NCBI RefSeq assembly: GCF_025024155.1
Contig: NW_026251709.1
Span: 1,039,860 to 1,103,859, forward strand
DNA length: 64,000 nt
Direction of reading: 5' to 3'
Source: Gamsiella multidivaricata
Taxonomy: Eukaryota > Mortierellomycota > Mortierellomycetes > Mortierellales > Mortierellaceae
In this document: in pieces, positions 11,643 to 22,400 of the stretch
Layout: each line of letters starts with the position of its first letter
Position numbering within the stretch: position 1 is the stretch's first letter
Made by a program: the position numbers and the translations under genes
The notes under the pieces: generated by a model
What the model was told of the DNA's origin: nothing
The model's input: only the letters and a program-made list of their open reading frames with translations
The model's database searches: none

Positions 11643-12740
11643 CCTTTGAGGCGGACGACTTTTCTTGGGCTGCTCGTAACGGGAACAAAGGTCTTTGAAC
11701 CTGTCCCAGAGATCGTTGAAAGACGGGCCTACTGGAGTGGAGGTTTGGGAGACAAGAGTCTACTTCTTATCGACAAAGACCCGCAAGGATACATGAAAAT
11801 CCTCGTTTGTTGTGTTCTTGGTCGAGACCTTGACGTGGTTCAGATAGGCGGCCACAATGGCTTCTGTGTCTGAAGAAGAAACAAAAAAAAAAAAAGAAAA
11901 AAAGGTTATTTTTCCTGTTACATTGTCCCAAAACCATAATCGCTCGTCTTATTTTTTTTTTTTTTGACCTTACTGGGTGCATCGAGGCTCTTGATAATGG
12001 AAAAGTTTGTTGCTGGTCCCAGGGAATATATATTGCGGTTGTAGTCGTTCGACGACACCACTGCAAGGGCCGTGGGTTGAGTTCGAGTCAATCCAAGTAC
12101 TGGCAAACATCGTTGAGCTTGTACTTCAGGACCAAGTATTTAGAGATAGGACGCCAAAGAGTCAAGGCAGAATCATAGCCCAACATGTCGCTTTCAGCAG
12201 AAATTGCGACATTCTCTGGCCCACAGTCAAACGCGATCGCGACATCCGCCTCTGTCTCACAGATGCGTACTGACCAGCCGGCCTGCTGAAGGTACCCGAT
12301 GAATGTTTGACGATCCTCCAAAGACCAGTAGAAGTGGCCGAGAGACTTATCCTAACGTCAACGAAGTGGCATTTTCGCGGCTTGCTGCCGTCCTTCATGA
12401 TGCTTTCGAGCTTGTCGAGGCTTTCAGTACATTTGGAGGCAGCCTTGCTCCGAGATTCCTTGCGCTGCTTCGCCCTCTCCTGCTTCTCTAGTGCTGGCCC
12501 GCCGTCGATGTACAGGACCAGGTTCGTTTTAGAGCCAAACCCCAAGACATGCTGTTCAAGCCTTGCATGGGCCTTCTCTGCGGTACAATGGGCATAGGCG
12601 TTTTTGATGACGCCGTAAAAGGACAACACGTCGACGAGACCTCTCCGACTGCCCAGGGCAGACACCATCGCCGACTTGTGTATCACCCGAGGAGAATGGC
12701 CTTCTCTTCGTAGAAAAGCGAATCCGTCTTTTAGGCCCAT
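11643..12740 (-). pseudogene. XPG/FEN1-like nuclease domain, copy 1, in line with the Fanzor
   Basis: The start MGLKDGFAFLRR resembles the XPG N-terminal signature. LYIDGGPALEKQERAKQR matches the DG-x-P-x-x-K...R part of XPG-N. ICETEADVAIAF matches the XPG-I acidic motif, SAESDMLGY gives the next Asp pair, and SSNDYNRNIYSLG resembles the helix-hairpin region. Two one-base frame changes (near 12352 and near 12087) break it. After an intron (about 11960-11881) an exon beginning TEAIVAAYLNH carries an in-frame TAG near 11763. It ends QPKKSRPPQRR, where a good donor (GAG/GTAATA) could splice in phase into the Fanzor linker exon at 11535. A paralogue at 16091-16963 aligns throughout. XPG-type proteins cut DNA flaps and bubbles; this one's target is unknown. 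Confidence 0.75.
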
Positions 12741-12859
12741 TGTCGTTTACATGAGAAATAGAGAGAAGTGATGTAGAAAGTGAGCCGAGAGAATAATAAA
12801 TTCGAAAGTTTGTGTGAGATAATGTATGCGTGGGGAAGTGAATGAGAGGGTGTGGAGCA

Positions 12860-12900
12860 GAGATATCAGCGGATTGATTTTTTTGGTGAGACGCTGTCAA
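12860..12900. repeat. Terminal-inverted-repeat-like motif, right end of the XPG-Fanzor element
   Basis: The sequence agatatcagcggattgat, a T run, then ggtgagacgctgtcaa sits 120 bases upstream of the XPG-like start at 12740. The same motif in opposite orientation follows at 12934-12975, and a diverged copy lies upstream of the third XPG fragment (28699-28745). The repeated position beside XPG starts suggests an element terminus. No matching left end is visible near 8.4 kb. Confidence 0.65.
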
Positions 12901-12933
12901 TTATGACTATTTTGTTAAGCAAAACTCCTATAG

Positions 12934-12975
12934 TTGACAGCGTCTCACCAAAAAAATCAAGCCGCTGATATCTCT
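12934..12975. repeat. Opposed copy of the same TIR-like motif, left of the MULE
   Basis: It reads ttgacagcgtctcaccaaaa...caagccgctgatatctct, the reverse complement of 12860-12900 with two changes. A 33-base spacer separates them. Beyond the motif the two flanks are unrelated, so this is either two elements placed end to end or one foldback junction. It stands about 620 bases before the MULE transposase start. Confidence 0.7.
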
Positions 12976-13108
12976 GGTGTGGAGAAAGGGGTGCATGTGA
13001 AGATGCGTGTGAACCATTCTGTTCTTGACCCCAAGCCACCAGGAGTTTGAAGTGGCTACTTCTTGTTGACTTTACTTTTGCGCCTCTATTCTATTGACCC
13101 AAACCTCG

Positions 13109-13496
13109 AAGCTGTGGTATCCAGCCGCCTCTTCCGTTGAATGTGCAGTCACACTCCAGAGGGGCTGGGCGAGAATCTCTTCCTCACCCTTGAAGCACAC
13201 TTCGTCCTCAACATTTCCTAAAAAGGATGGAGGCCTCCACAACCTCAGATGTCCGCTCTCTGACATGGTGCAGTCTTGGTCCACGGCGTAGCAGGGTGGG
13301 TACGAGATAAGAGACGGGTACGGAGAGAGTGAATGAAAGAGAATATCCGCGAAGTGATATTGCGCATCTGAGGTTGTGGAGGCCTCCATCCTTTTTAGGA
13401 CGAAGTGTGCTTCAAGGGTGAGGAAGAGATTCTCGCCCAGCCCCTCTGGAGTGTGACTGCACATTCAACGGAAGAGGCGGCTGGGTATCACAGCTT
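13109..13496. repeat. Long near-perfect inverted repeat (arms about 135-145 bp) holding a coding-like fragment
   Basis: Arm 13109-13252 is repeated in reverse at 13364-13496, with an 11-base difference (ctcaacatttc present only on the left) and a spacer of about 110 bases. The minus strand of the left arm reads as a 65-residue frame (13267-13072, starting MSESGHLRLW and ending NRIEAQK) that looks like the C-terminus of a real protein. The right arm carries the same peptide (CFKGEEEILAQPLW) on the plus strand. A gene fragment has been copied in inverted orientation next to the MULE. Confidence 0.85.
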
Positions 13497-13601
13497 CCCA
13501 AACCTCTCCCTGTCTTCCTCTCTCCCATCGGTTGCCCCTGCATTGCCATTCCTCTCTTGTTCTCATCTTCACTATCTACACCTGTTGTCACCACATTCAA
13601 G

Positions 13602-16050
13602 GATGAGTGGACTCAAATTAAAAGACATTTTTATTGATCCAAGTGATTTCAAATCTCGAGATCTCGTTGTGCCCAACGCATTCCCGCGTGAACAGGATGT
13701 GTGGATGGTTAGATTCACCCCGGAAGACTTCAGGGCGTTCTGGTTTCAAGAGTAAGCCGCCATTCAATTTGTTCCCTGCTCTGAACGAGGACCTAATCGC
13801 GACATCCGAAAACAGCCCGGCGACACTCTCCTCCCTCTCCATATCACCGTTCCTGGTACCAATGGTAGACCAAAGACCTACGACTGGAGCTTCCGCTTTC
13901 AATGCAGAAGGCACGGTCCTCCCAGACCCTTGGCGCTCAACCGACCATCTGTTGGCACTGGATGTCCTGTTGAGATTCGGATGAAAAAATTTGTCGGCAT
14001 GGATGCGGTGCTTGTGGATTACCGGTGGCAGCACAACCATGACCTTTCGGCCCAGACCTTGTCAAATATGCCCATGGGTGCGAATGAACGCAACTGGATC
14101 AAGCTGAAGGTGGCGGAAGGTAGCGACTGGAAGGGGATACGAACTATGCTGTGAATGGGTAAAAACTCGATGTCAGAGGTACAGTTTTTATGCTGTCATG
14201 TGTTATTGAGTTGAGCCGTTGTCATACAACTTCTCATTTCTATCTCTTGGCTCTTTTATCCTTTAACAACACATAGATCAAAGCGAAGAAATCTGGCGGT
14301 ATTGTCCCTCCAGCATTTTGCCTGTCCTATGAAGATGTGAGACAAACGGTATATCGTGAACGGATAAAGAACTCTCGAAAATCATTAAATACAACGACAA
14401 GCGTGCAAACCTGGATCGAAGCTATCAACGAATACGGAGAGAACTTGGCGCTCTAAGAAAACATGTAAAGACCCGCATCTCCGGCAATTCCAACTGAAGG
14501 TACCCTTTTTTAGAAGCAAGAAGTTCTAGGGTTTCGTATCGGTCTCGATCTCTTACTCGTTCTATATTTTTCCTTCAATGATTTTTAAGGTCATGAGCGA
14601 CAGCACTAAAATCGTGTGTATGGACTCAACACACAAAACCGTCAAATAATCATTGAAGCCAGATCCAAAAAACGATAAGAGATTCGTCTCCGCGTATCTG
14701 TTCACTCTTTTGGTGAAAGATGTGAAGACGCAATTGGGTGTGCCAATTGCGTTCATGGTATGCAATTCTGAATCAACGTAAGTACTACCGTTTTGTACAA
14801 AATGTATCTTTCTTTCGCCTTTCCAAAGCACAAAATATAAAAACAACTGGGTTTCTATCATGCTCTGCTGGCTCACATTCCTCATATTTTATTTCTGAAC
14901 TGCAATAGGGATGTTCTCAGGACCTGGCTGACTTGGGTCAAAGACGAGTGTGGCCTAAACCCATCAAAGTTTATGATCGACTGCTCTGTCGTCGAGACTG
15001 AAGCTCTCAAGCAAACGTTTCGCTCGTTAGATATTTATTACTGCAAGTTTCATGTTGGTCAAGCTTGGGAGCGGAAAATGCGGGACCTTCACAGTGTAAA
15101 TGCATATGGCAAAGAAAAGAATTCTCCTGTCCGCCGAAGTCACTCTGTTATTCCATTCGTCTTCTAATATTTTCAGCTCTTTGATATGCCCCAGGTTGCA
15201 GAAAGCGATGCCATGCGGAAATCACTGAACGGGATCCTAAACGCTCTGTCGGACGAGGACCGAGGACTGAAGTGGAAGGCGTTCACAACCAATTTTTCAC
15301 CATCTGCAGACGCTTTTATTACCTATCTCGAGAAATGGATGGAACCAACAAGACTTGCGAAATGGGCTCTATATCTTCGATCGGTGAGCATGAACAGGTC
15401 GTTTGTACGTTGCCAAGGTTTGTTGACGATCCAACTCTGTTAATTTTTGTATTTTTCATATTTTTCATATTTTTCATATTTTTCATATTTTTCATTTTTT
15501 TTTTTGGCGTCGTTAGGATTGCCAACACAATGATACCAACAATTTAGTTGAGAACTGGCACAAGACGCTGAGTCACAGTACCTGAGAAGTGAGAGGAATC
15601 TGCGTCCAGATGATCTTGTGCACTTGTTGCAAGGGGTGGTGAACATCGACTTCAGGACCCTCTACTTCAAAAGACTCAACAACATGATACCGCATAAACT
15701 GTCCTCATACAATTTAAAGGAGAAAGCGAAGGCAGACGCTGTCAACTTCAACACTGCTCAGACTATGGTCATACCAAACACAGACGAACAAAAGGTATAG
15801 TATCGGTATCGATACCCCGGTTGTCAGGGCTCTGGACAATGGCATTAACGGTATCTTATTAACATTCCTATTTTACCTAGTTCAAGGTCCAGTCCTTCGC
15901 TGTTGTAAACAATCCTATAGCTGTCAATAGGGTAATCAGTAACACGTATGACGTCCGCACAGATGAAGAATTCACCGTCCTTACTGCCTGTCGCTGCAAC
16001 TATTATGCTCAACATCAGGCGCCGTGCAAACATATGTATCTAACCGCAAA
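13602..16050 (+). pseudogene. MULE-type transposase with zinc-binding N-domain and SWIM finger, decayed
   Basis: MULE transposases excise and insert Mutator-like DNA elements. The reading starts MSGLKLKDIF. It continues in a shifted frame through an FAR1/WRKY-like zinc fold (FRFQCRRHG...GCPVEIRMKK...DYRWQHNHDL, 13840-14150) and a helical segment at 14280-14460. The DDE core follows: MDSTHKT near 14620 (first Asp), FMIDCSVVETEAL near 14970 (second Asp) and NNLVENWHKTL near 15540 (Glu). The SWIM finger CRCNYYAQHQAPCKHM is near 15990. Introns with GT-AG ends are seen at about 14779-14910 and 15385-15516. Damage: a stop after GENLAL near 14455, a TAA after HKTVK near 14640 and a frame change near 15570. 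It is directly followed by XPG copy 2. Confidence 0.85.
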
Positions 16051-16090
16051 GGTTTTCACATTGACATTCTCAGCTCGTTCTTTTCAGTCA

Positions 16091-16963
16091 TTCGCCGCTG
16101 TTTCCTTCACCCTGACACAACAGTCGCATGTATCAACTTCGAACGACATTTGATCACCTGTCAGTTTCCCAAGGCAACGACGATTCTGCACATGGACGGA
16201 CCTTCTCCTGCTGAGAAGAACGCGACCAACGAAGAACGTCAATCAAAACGCACAAAAGCCCTTTCCAAGGCCAACAAGCTCTTGACCAACATGGAAGAGA
16301 CCCTCGAGAACAACAGAAAACTACGGAAACAGCAGTTCAAGACTGTCAACAAAGCCATTGTCGACCCCTATTTCAATCATGATCTCCGCCAAGCACTTGC
16401 CCAGCATCTTGTCACAAATGGCTGGAATGTCTGCAGATGCCGTTCGGAAGCAGATACCCGCATTGAGTCCATTTGCCAGCAACAGGATATTGTCATCACT
16501 CGTGACAGTGACTCGCTTATCTACAGCAACATCACCACAATCTGGAGACCCTTTGGCCGAAACCGGTACCTCGTCTATAATGTCCCGGAACTGTTACGCC
16601 ACCTTCAGCTCTCAAGAGCAGGATTGACTACCCTTGGAGTCGTTACCCAGAACGACTACGGCAAGGGGATCCACAAGCTCGGTGTCAAGGCAAATTTTAT
16701 GATTATTTTGGCTCTGGAAAAGGACGGTAAGCCGAAATAGACTATGTATTCTCCCTTGTTTTCATTGCCTTATTCATCTCCATCTCACCATTTTTATTTT
16801 TCTTTTGTTCAGTTCCGTCGACGGCTGCGAGTGTTCAGGAGCTTGTTCAGGCCTACTTGGTACACACTACTATATCTAGCAAGCACCCGACAGAGAGACT
16901 ATTTGACTCGGCTATTTGGATCTTTACCGTACAGCAGTGTACGACTCTTACTCTATCCTAAGT
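16091..16963 (+). pseudogene. XPG/FEN1-like nuclease, copy 2, lacking its N-terminus
   Basis: The frame from VIRRCFLHPD aligns with copy 1 from its residue 43 on. It has LHMDGPSPAEKNATNEER (XPG-N DG-P-K motif), CRCRSEADTRIESIC and ITRDSDSLIYS (XPG-I acidic residues), and TQNDYGKGIHKLG (helix-hairpin-like). An intron (about 16733-16812) leads to an exon VPSTAASVQELVQAYL that ends in a natural-looking stop at 16961-16963. No frame lesion is seen inside this part. The first 40 or so residues, which in copies 1 and 3 carry the MG(I/L)K signature, are absent. In their place stands the SWIM end of the MULE, joined through a possible acceptor (ttttcag at about 16090). Either the MULE truncated the gene or the two are now one transcription unit. 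No Fanzor follows it. Confidence 0.7.
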
Positions 16964-17312
16964 GGTGAGAAAGCTTGATATTGAGATTTTCCTTCCGATC
17001 ATGGAGATAATGATATATGTCCAGTAACTCGACTTGCTTCTTCAGGGTGTGAGGGGCCCTGACCATTGGGATCTCGAACTGGTTGACTTCAGGAAATGCA
17101 ATGTATGTGTCCATATCTTTGCGCCTGGCACAATCCAAAAGCAAGCTGTATTTCAGTCGACGAGCGTGTTCGGTATCTTCAAGTTTGCGCTTGGTGTATT
17201 TATGATTCTTGACAGGAGGATGTACAAGAGTTGGTTTTTGTTTTTTGCTTGACGTCGTTGCTTGGATCGAGAGCGACCCATATTGTCGTTTTTGGTAAGT
17301 TTTTGTAGCCAT
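16953..17312 (-). CDS. Hypothetical 119-residue basic protein
   Basis: An open frame starting MATKTYQKRQYG is rich in Lys, Arg, His and Tyr, with KRKLEDTEHARRLKYS as a possible helix or nuclear signal. It has no introns in my reading and no recognised domain. Its 3' end overlaps the last codons of XPG copy 2 on the other strand. It could be real, or an antisense shadow in a poorly conserved stretch. Confidence 0.35.
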   Translation of the reverse strand: MATKTYQKRQYGSLSIQATTSSKKQKPTLVHPPVKNHKYTKRKLEDTEHARRLKYSLLLDCARRKDMDTYIAFPEVNQFEIPMVRAPHTLKKQVELLDIYHYLHDRKENLNIKLSHHLG

Positions 17313-17522
17313 GGTGTTGAGATGTATAGAATGCAACATGAAAGACGTGTCCATGGGGAACAAGAAGTACGCAACATGTGACTGAATATGTGACTGTATT
17401 TTTTTCTCTTTAGAAAGTCCACCAATTCAATCTGAAATTAAGTTTCGACTGTACTTTTTTTTTTGTTCTTTCTTCCATTATCTCATCTCTTCGCACACGT
17501 CTCATCACTTAGAAGACTGGAA

Positions 17523-19005
17523 ATGAAATTACCATCAAATGCAACGGTAGGAGCAGCTGCACCAGACTAGCCACTTTGGACCGTCCTTCCCGCATCCAGG
17601 AAATTTTTCTGATGATCACAATTGAAATAGATGATCCCTCAAACATGAGCTAATTATAAGGTTGTTGCCATCACTCTAGGTCCTCAGACGGTCGTTCTAT
17701 GCAATCGCCCTTGCTTGCGGGATAGTGTTGATGATCCGTGTACACAACATCATGCTCTATCGACTGACAACTGCCAGGAGGATCGAGGGCTACACGAATC
17801 TCAAAGTTGTCGAGAAACCCTCTGTCTGCCCCTTGCCCCGAGGTGCCACAGTCTGCGTCCATTCAGAAGCAAGCAAGGCCACCTTAGTCGACATTTGCGG
17901 AGACTTCTCAGCTTCGACTGGCAGCTGCCAAGACAAAACTTATGGATCTATCGTCACCACCAAGGACCACATCGGCGACATCAGCGAATATACCCTTAGA
18001 ATCATTGTTCAAGGAAAAGGGTCGGAACTCGGAGATGCCGTCGACAAGTTTGTCCAAAGACGGTCTCGATGGATAGTTGATATCATGCAAGGCGATGGAT
18101 ACGAGCTATTGACGACATTCGACGACCCCCGCCGTCTCGCCTTTATGTCACAACTAGATCTTATTCAACACCGATGTGCCAACTTCTTCAACGGAGCAAT
18201 TAACGGCAACGGATTTGGATCCAAATGGCACACAGTAGCTCTGGGTCTCTCTTTCGGTCTGTACCACAACATGACCCTGATGACCCCCGAAGTTCTCAGC
18301 AACTTTATACCTCTGACATCATGCACCGAGGCAGACATGGAGCGAGCGTTCAAGAAAACCCCTCCAGAGCATCTATTCGCCAACTGGAACGAGTCAACCA
18401 TCAATTTCCAGACAGTTGGCAATGACCTCGGTGATATGGCCGGCCAGTCATACCTCAAGACGAAGACGCCTGGATTTGAGGACAAGGACCTATTCTGGTT
18501 AAGAACTATGGTGGCCTACTACGCCACTCGACCCAATTATCATTTCCGAGAGCAGTTTCGACAGTATTCTCCGATCCGGACTCCTTGCATGTCTGTTCAT
18601 GTGCGACACTCTGACAAGCATTGGGAGGCAGCGCTTTTGGAGTTTCCCGATTACATGAGCAAGGCTGAGGAGTACAAGAGCCAGACTGGGGTTTCGAACA
18701 TCTACATCATGTCGGACGACGGCAAAGTCATAAAGTCTACCGAGCAGTACAAGAACTTCCGATTTCAGTACCTGGACATGCCTAGGCCGAACGAAGCGTG
18801 GTACACCGAAAAGGCGCGAGGCATGCCTGTGGATATGCTCGAGAGAGATTTCCTGCTGGATGTTTACGCTGCCGCCCAATGTGAGCATCAGATTCTCACC
18901 TATTCAAGTAACGTTGGCAGATTGATCGGCGAGCTCTCGTACGCTATACGCAATAAGGAGCCGTCCTTGGTTTCGCTAGATAAAGAGTGGTCAATGTGGC
19001 CCTGA
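17523..19005 (+). CDS. GT23 alpha-1,6-fucosyltransferase (FUT8-like), 449 aa
   Basis: This family transfers fucose from GDP-fucose to the core GlcNAc of N-glycans in the Golgi. Supporting motifs lie in the last third: CMSVHVRHSDKHWEAAL matches the GT23 HVRRTDK nucleotide-sugar motif, NIYIMSDDGKVI is the following acidic strand, and LERDFLLDVYAAAQCEHQILTYSSNVGRLIGEL matches the FUT8 C-terminal pocket with its serine pair. A first exon MKLPSNAT (17523-17546) joins in phase across a 133-base intron to 17680. This gives a short cytosolic tail and one signal anchor (FYAIALACGIVLMI), the expected type II topology. The coding frame is undamaged. The SH3-like tail of animal FUT8 is missing. Regulation is not visible. 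Confidence 0.85.
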
Positions 19006-19467
19006 GGTGGACTGAAGAAGCGAAATAAAAACTACATTACGTATTTGATAGACTAATCCTGAACTTCCCCAGTAGCGTTGCGAAAGTGAAGCTCTTGCAA
19101 ACAGTATCGGTGGGTCAGAAATCAGAAATAAATTTTTGATTTTTGACCTGATGGTTCAGCCACACGTATCTCACCAAAAAATCACTTGATACTACTAAGT
19201 ATCAAAGTGGCTGAAGGTACACAGCTCGTTAGGGTTGATATATAACCGCCTGCGGGTTCGAGGGCTCTTTTTTTGCAATGATGAATGGTAAGCAAAGGGC
19301 GTTGACGAAGTGTTCATTCGGTGGGAGGGGGGAGGGGGCATGCAATGAGCCATGTAGCAATGTAGCAATGTAGCAACAGCTAACTTCTTTTCAAGTATGG
19401 CGGAGTATTATCTAGCAATCTAGCAATATAGCAATAGTATATCTCATGTTTTAAGTCGCGTGTTCCT
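19006..19467. other. Intergenic with stem-loop carrying the TIR-like core
   Basis: At 19156-19214 a hairpin (cagccac...cttgatac / gtatcaaagtggctg) contains tctcaccaaaaaatca, close to the core of the 12934 TIR motif. Further on, gcgggttcgagggctc followed by seven T (19253-19275) resembles a pol III B box and terminator, without a convincing tRNA fold. Short tgtagcaa repeats lie at 19350-19380. No coding region. Confidence 0.45.
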
Positions 19468-22400
19468 CTAGGCATTCTCCTCCTGCTCCTCCTCGTCCTC
19501 CAGCTGCGGGCCTGGCTGCCCCAGCTGCCCCATACCCTTAGCGACGTTCAGGTAATATCTGTTCAAGGTCATGACCCTCAGTTGATCCTCCACGACCTGC
19601 AAGGCTGACTCCTCCCTTGCCTCCAACGTCGCCCCTTCGGTGTTCAGTACCAAATCCAAGATGGGGTACACGATTGTCTTCTTGAACGAGAATGTTTTCG
19701 CCAGCGTGTTACCATGCCCTTTGCGCCATTTGGATTTAAACGTCTTATTCAAGATCCAAAGTGATGGCCGCCCGTCTACGCCCCTGAACCATTCATCCCA
19801 TTGTCGTTGAAGTGGTTCATTGCGCGGCAGCATTGTAACGTCGACGAGATCCACACTATTAGGTGGATAGTGTACATACCGGGACCCTAATTCTTCTTCG
19901 AGCACCATCCGTCTCTCCTTCAAGGACTGCTGTCTAGGAGCTGCTGGGGCTGCTGGGGCTGCTGGAGCTACCGGTGCTGCTGGTGCTACTGGTGCTGTTG
20001 GTGCTACAGGCGGAATCTGTTGCCCCTGCTGCTGCCCCGGCTGCTGCTGATGCCCCATAATCGACTGCAGTCCAAGGTGAGCAGTGTGACTAATCGAAGT
20101 CGATATGTCTTGTATAATTCCAAACATCCGAGCTACTAGCTCCTTATTACAGCTGTTGTTGTGGGTGACATAGCTGCTGAACTGGTTGACAAGGAGGTGT
20201 TCGAGGCGCTTTACTTGCTGGGCTGCCTGGTTGTTGCTTTCTTGAAAGGGATGGCGAAGTTCGCTTTCGGCTCGACTCATTCTGTTGTTCATCCTGCTGA
20301 ATTCGTTATGGAGAGCTGGGGCATTGACGGAAAGACTGTCCGTCATGGGAGATCTTGCGGTTTCCATACTCCTTAGCAAGGTTTCCTTGAACTCCAAAAA
20401 CAAGGGTCCTTTGAAGACGCTGTGCTGAAGGATGCGATGGTCCCCATACAGGAACGGCTCATTGGGGAGGCTCATAAGTGCGACGGCATTCTGCAAGACG
20501 ACTTTGCGTAGGTGGGCCAGAAGTAGCAGCATCCTGATTTTAAGAATATCGGAGAACGAGATTGCCATTCGCTTGGTCGACTGCCGCTTATGATACACGT
20601 TTCTGTCCATCATCACGTTTTCGAGCCATTGCAGCCAATCCTCGCGTCCTTCACGCTCCTTGAAGTGATCTTCGATGAACGGAAAAACCTGCCGCTGAAG
20701 CTCAGGTGGTGGTATTACAGTGTTCCGGGCCGGCCATAGACGTTCATTAGGGTGTGTACAGCCAGCCATCTGGAATGCAACCTTGTGCGGGATTCTGATC
20801 AAGTAATGTGTCGAGACGCGGCCATGACCCCAACTACCATGTTGCTCGATCGCAGATATCTCTGCACCAGCATCCTGGGCATGGCGAGCCCCAGCGCCAC
20901 GGTGAGCATGAGTGGGTTTCGAGGTAACGGCTCCTGCATCCTCCCATAGCTCTTTTGAGGCCCGGTAGTGGGCTGCAGCCGACAGCTTAGACTTGTTATC
21001 CTTGCCAGGCATTAGGTAGTACGCAATCCATCCGTCATCATCGAAAGGTGATCTACCATGCTATAGAGAGATAGGAAGGGACAGAAAGGTATTATTAAAT
21101 ATTTATAAAAAAAAAATGATATTATTGGGCAGAAAGCAGTATCAAGCGTTGCATACCATCCATTGCTCGAACAAGTAGAATGCAAGGCTATTGACAGGAC
21201 AAATCTCGACGTCCTTATTGCGTACAACAGCTCCGAAATTTTCCTTGCCCTCGCGATTGGTTTTTCCTTGTAACATCGAAAGGACGACCCCTAAGGCAAA
21301 GTACCCGTCCTGAGTGTTGAGACGAAAAGCATGCGATGAGATATCTCCCAATGTCGCCATCCTCATATTCTCTCCGCGAGCCATCATAAAATGGGACCAG
21401 GATGCATTGAGTCGTTGATGAAGTCCCACTAGTTTATGACGCCGACTACCTCGAAATCGCTGGTAGTTATGGCTCCAGCCTTTCCGCATGACTTGTTTGA
21501 GTGATTCGAGCTCGTACCCGTCTTCGATTGTCAAGCTTGCCGCATGAGCCGACTTCCTGGTATTCGCAATCCTTAGCCTATAGCTCTTCATGAGTCCTCT
21601 GATGTTTCTGGATCGTGAATGCGGTTCTGAGTGCATGGCAGCATTCGAAGGATCTGCCTTCTGAGATTCGTATAGATCGCAAGCAGCCTTGATGTAAGCA
21701 TCCACGGTCTCATAAGAAGGAAGTTTGTCGGTCTCGTCCAAGGGATCCACTTGCGCACCTGACATAGCTTTCCTCTTCTTTCTTCGTAGGACACGTATTG
21801 GATAGACACCTTCATCCTCATCCGTTTCCTCGGCCAAATTCTCAGCCATATAAACCTGGAATCGTTTTGAGAGTACGAGATGATCCGTGTATCCCTTTCG
21901 AGTGCACCACTCCTGGAGAAGCCCCAGAAATATCCGTATAGATAGATTAGTACGATTGCGAAGCGTCTGTTTTCCAGTGACATGGCCACTCTCTAGTCCA
22001 ACACTTACTCTCCAATGGGACTGGTACCGCGAGTATATATTTTCCGTACTCGCACGCAGCCAAGTTACTATGACGCTGTGTCTGAAGCTCCATTTCGACG
22101 CGATATTCATTGAGTGCCAAGTTCCTGGATCGCTGCGCTTCTGCCAATCTGTGCTGCTTGGCCATGAAGGCCTTGGAGCTGGTTGTGCTGGAGGCCTTGG
22201 AAGTGAATGTGGACAGTTGCTGTGCAGTCTGGTCGCCGGATTCCATTGTTGCCCTCCTGCGAGCAGGTCGCGCCTTCCCTGGTGCTTGTTCCGCCTTTCT
22301 CTTGCTACGTCTATCCAGCAGTTATTCCCGACACTCCTCCTCGTCACTCATTGCAACACTGGTGCCATCGACGTCGTCTAAGCCATAGTCTGTATCCTCA

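Noticed and set aside
13405..13755. Plus-strand ORF as a single gene joining the inverted-repeat peptide to the MULE start
   Set aside because: The first 30 residues are the mirrored fragment and the rest is the MULE N-terminus; the join looks accidental.
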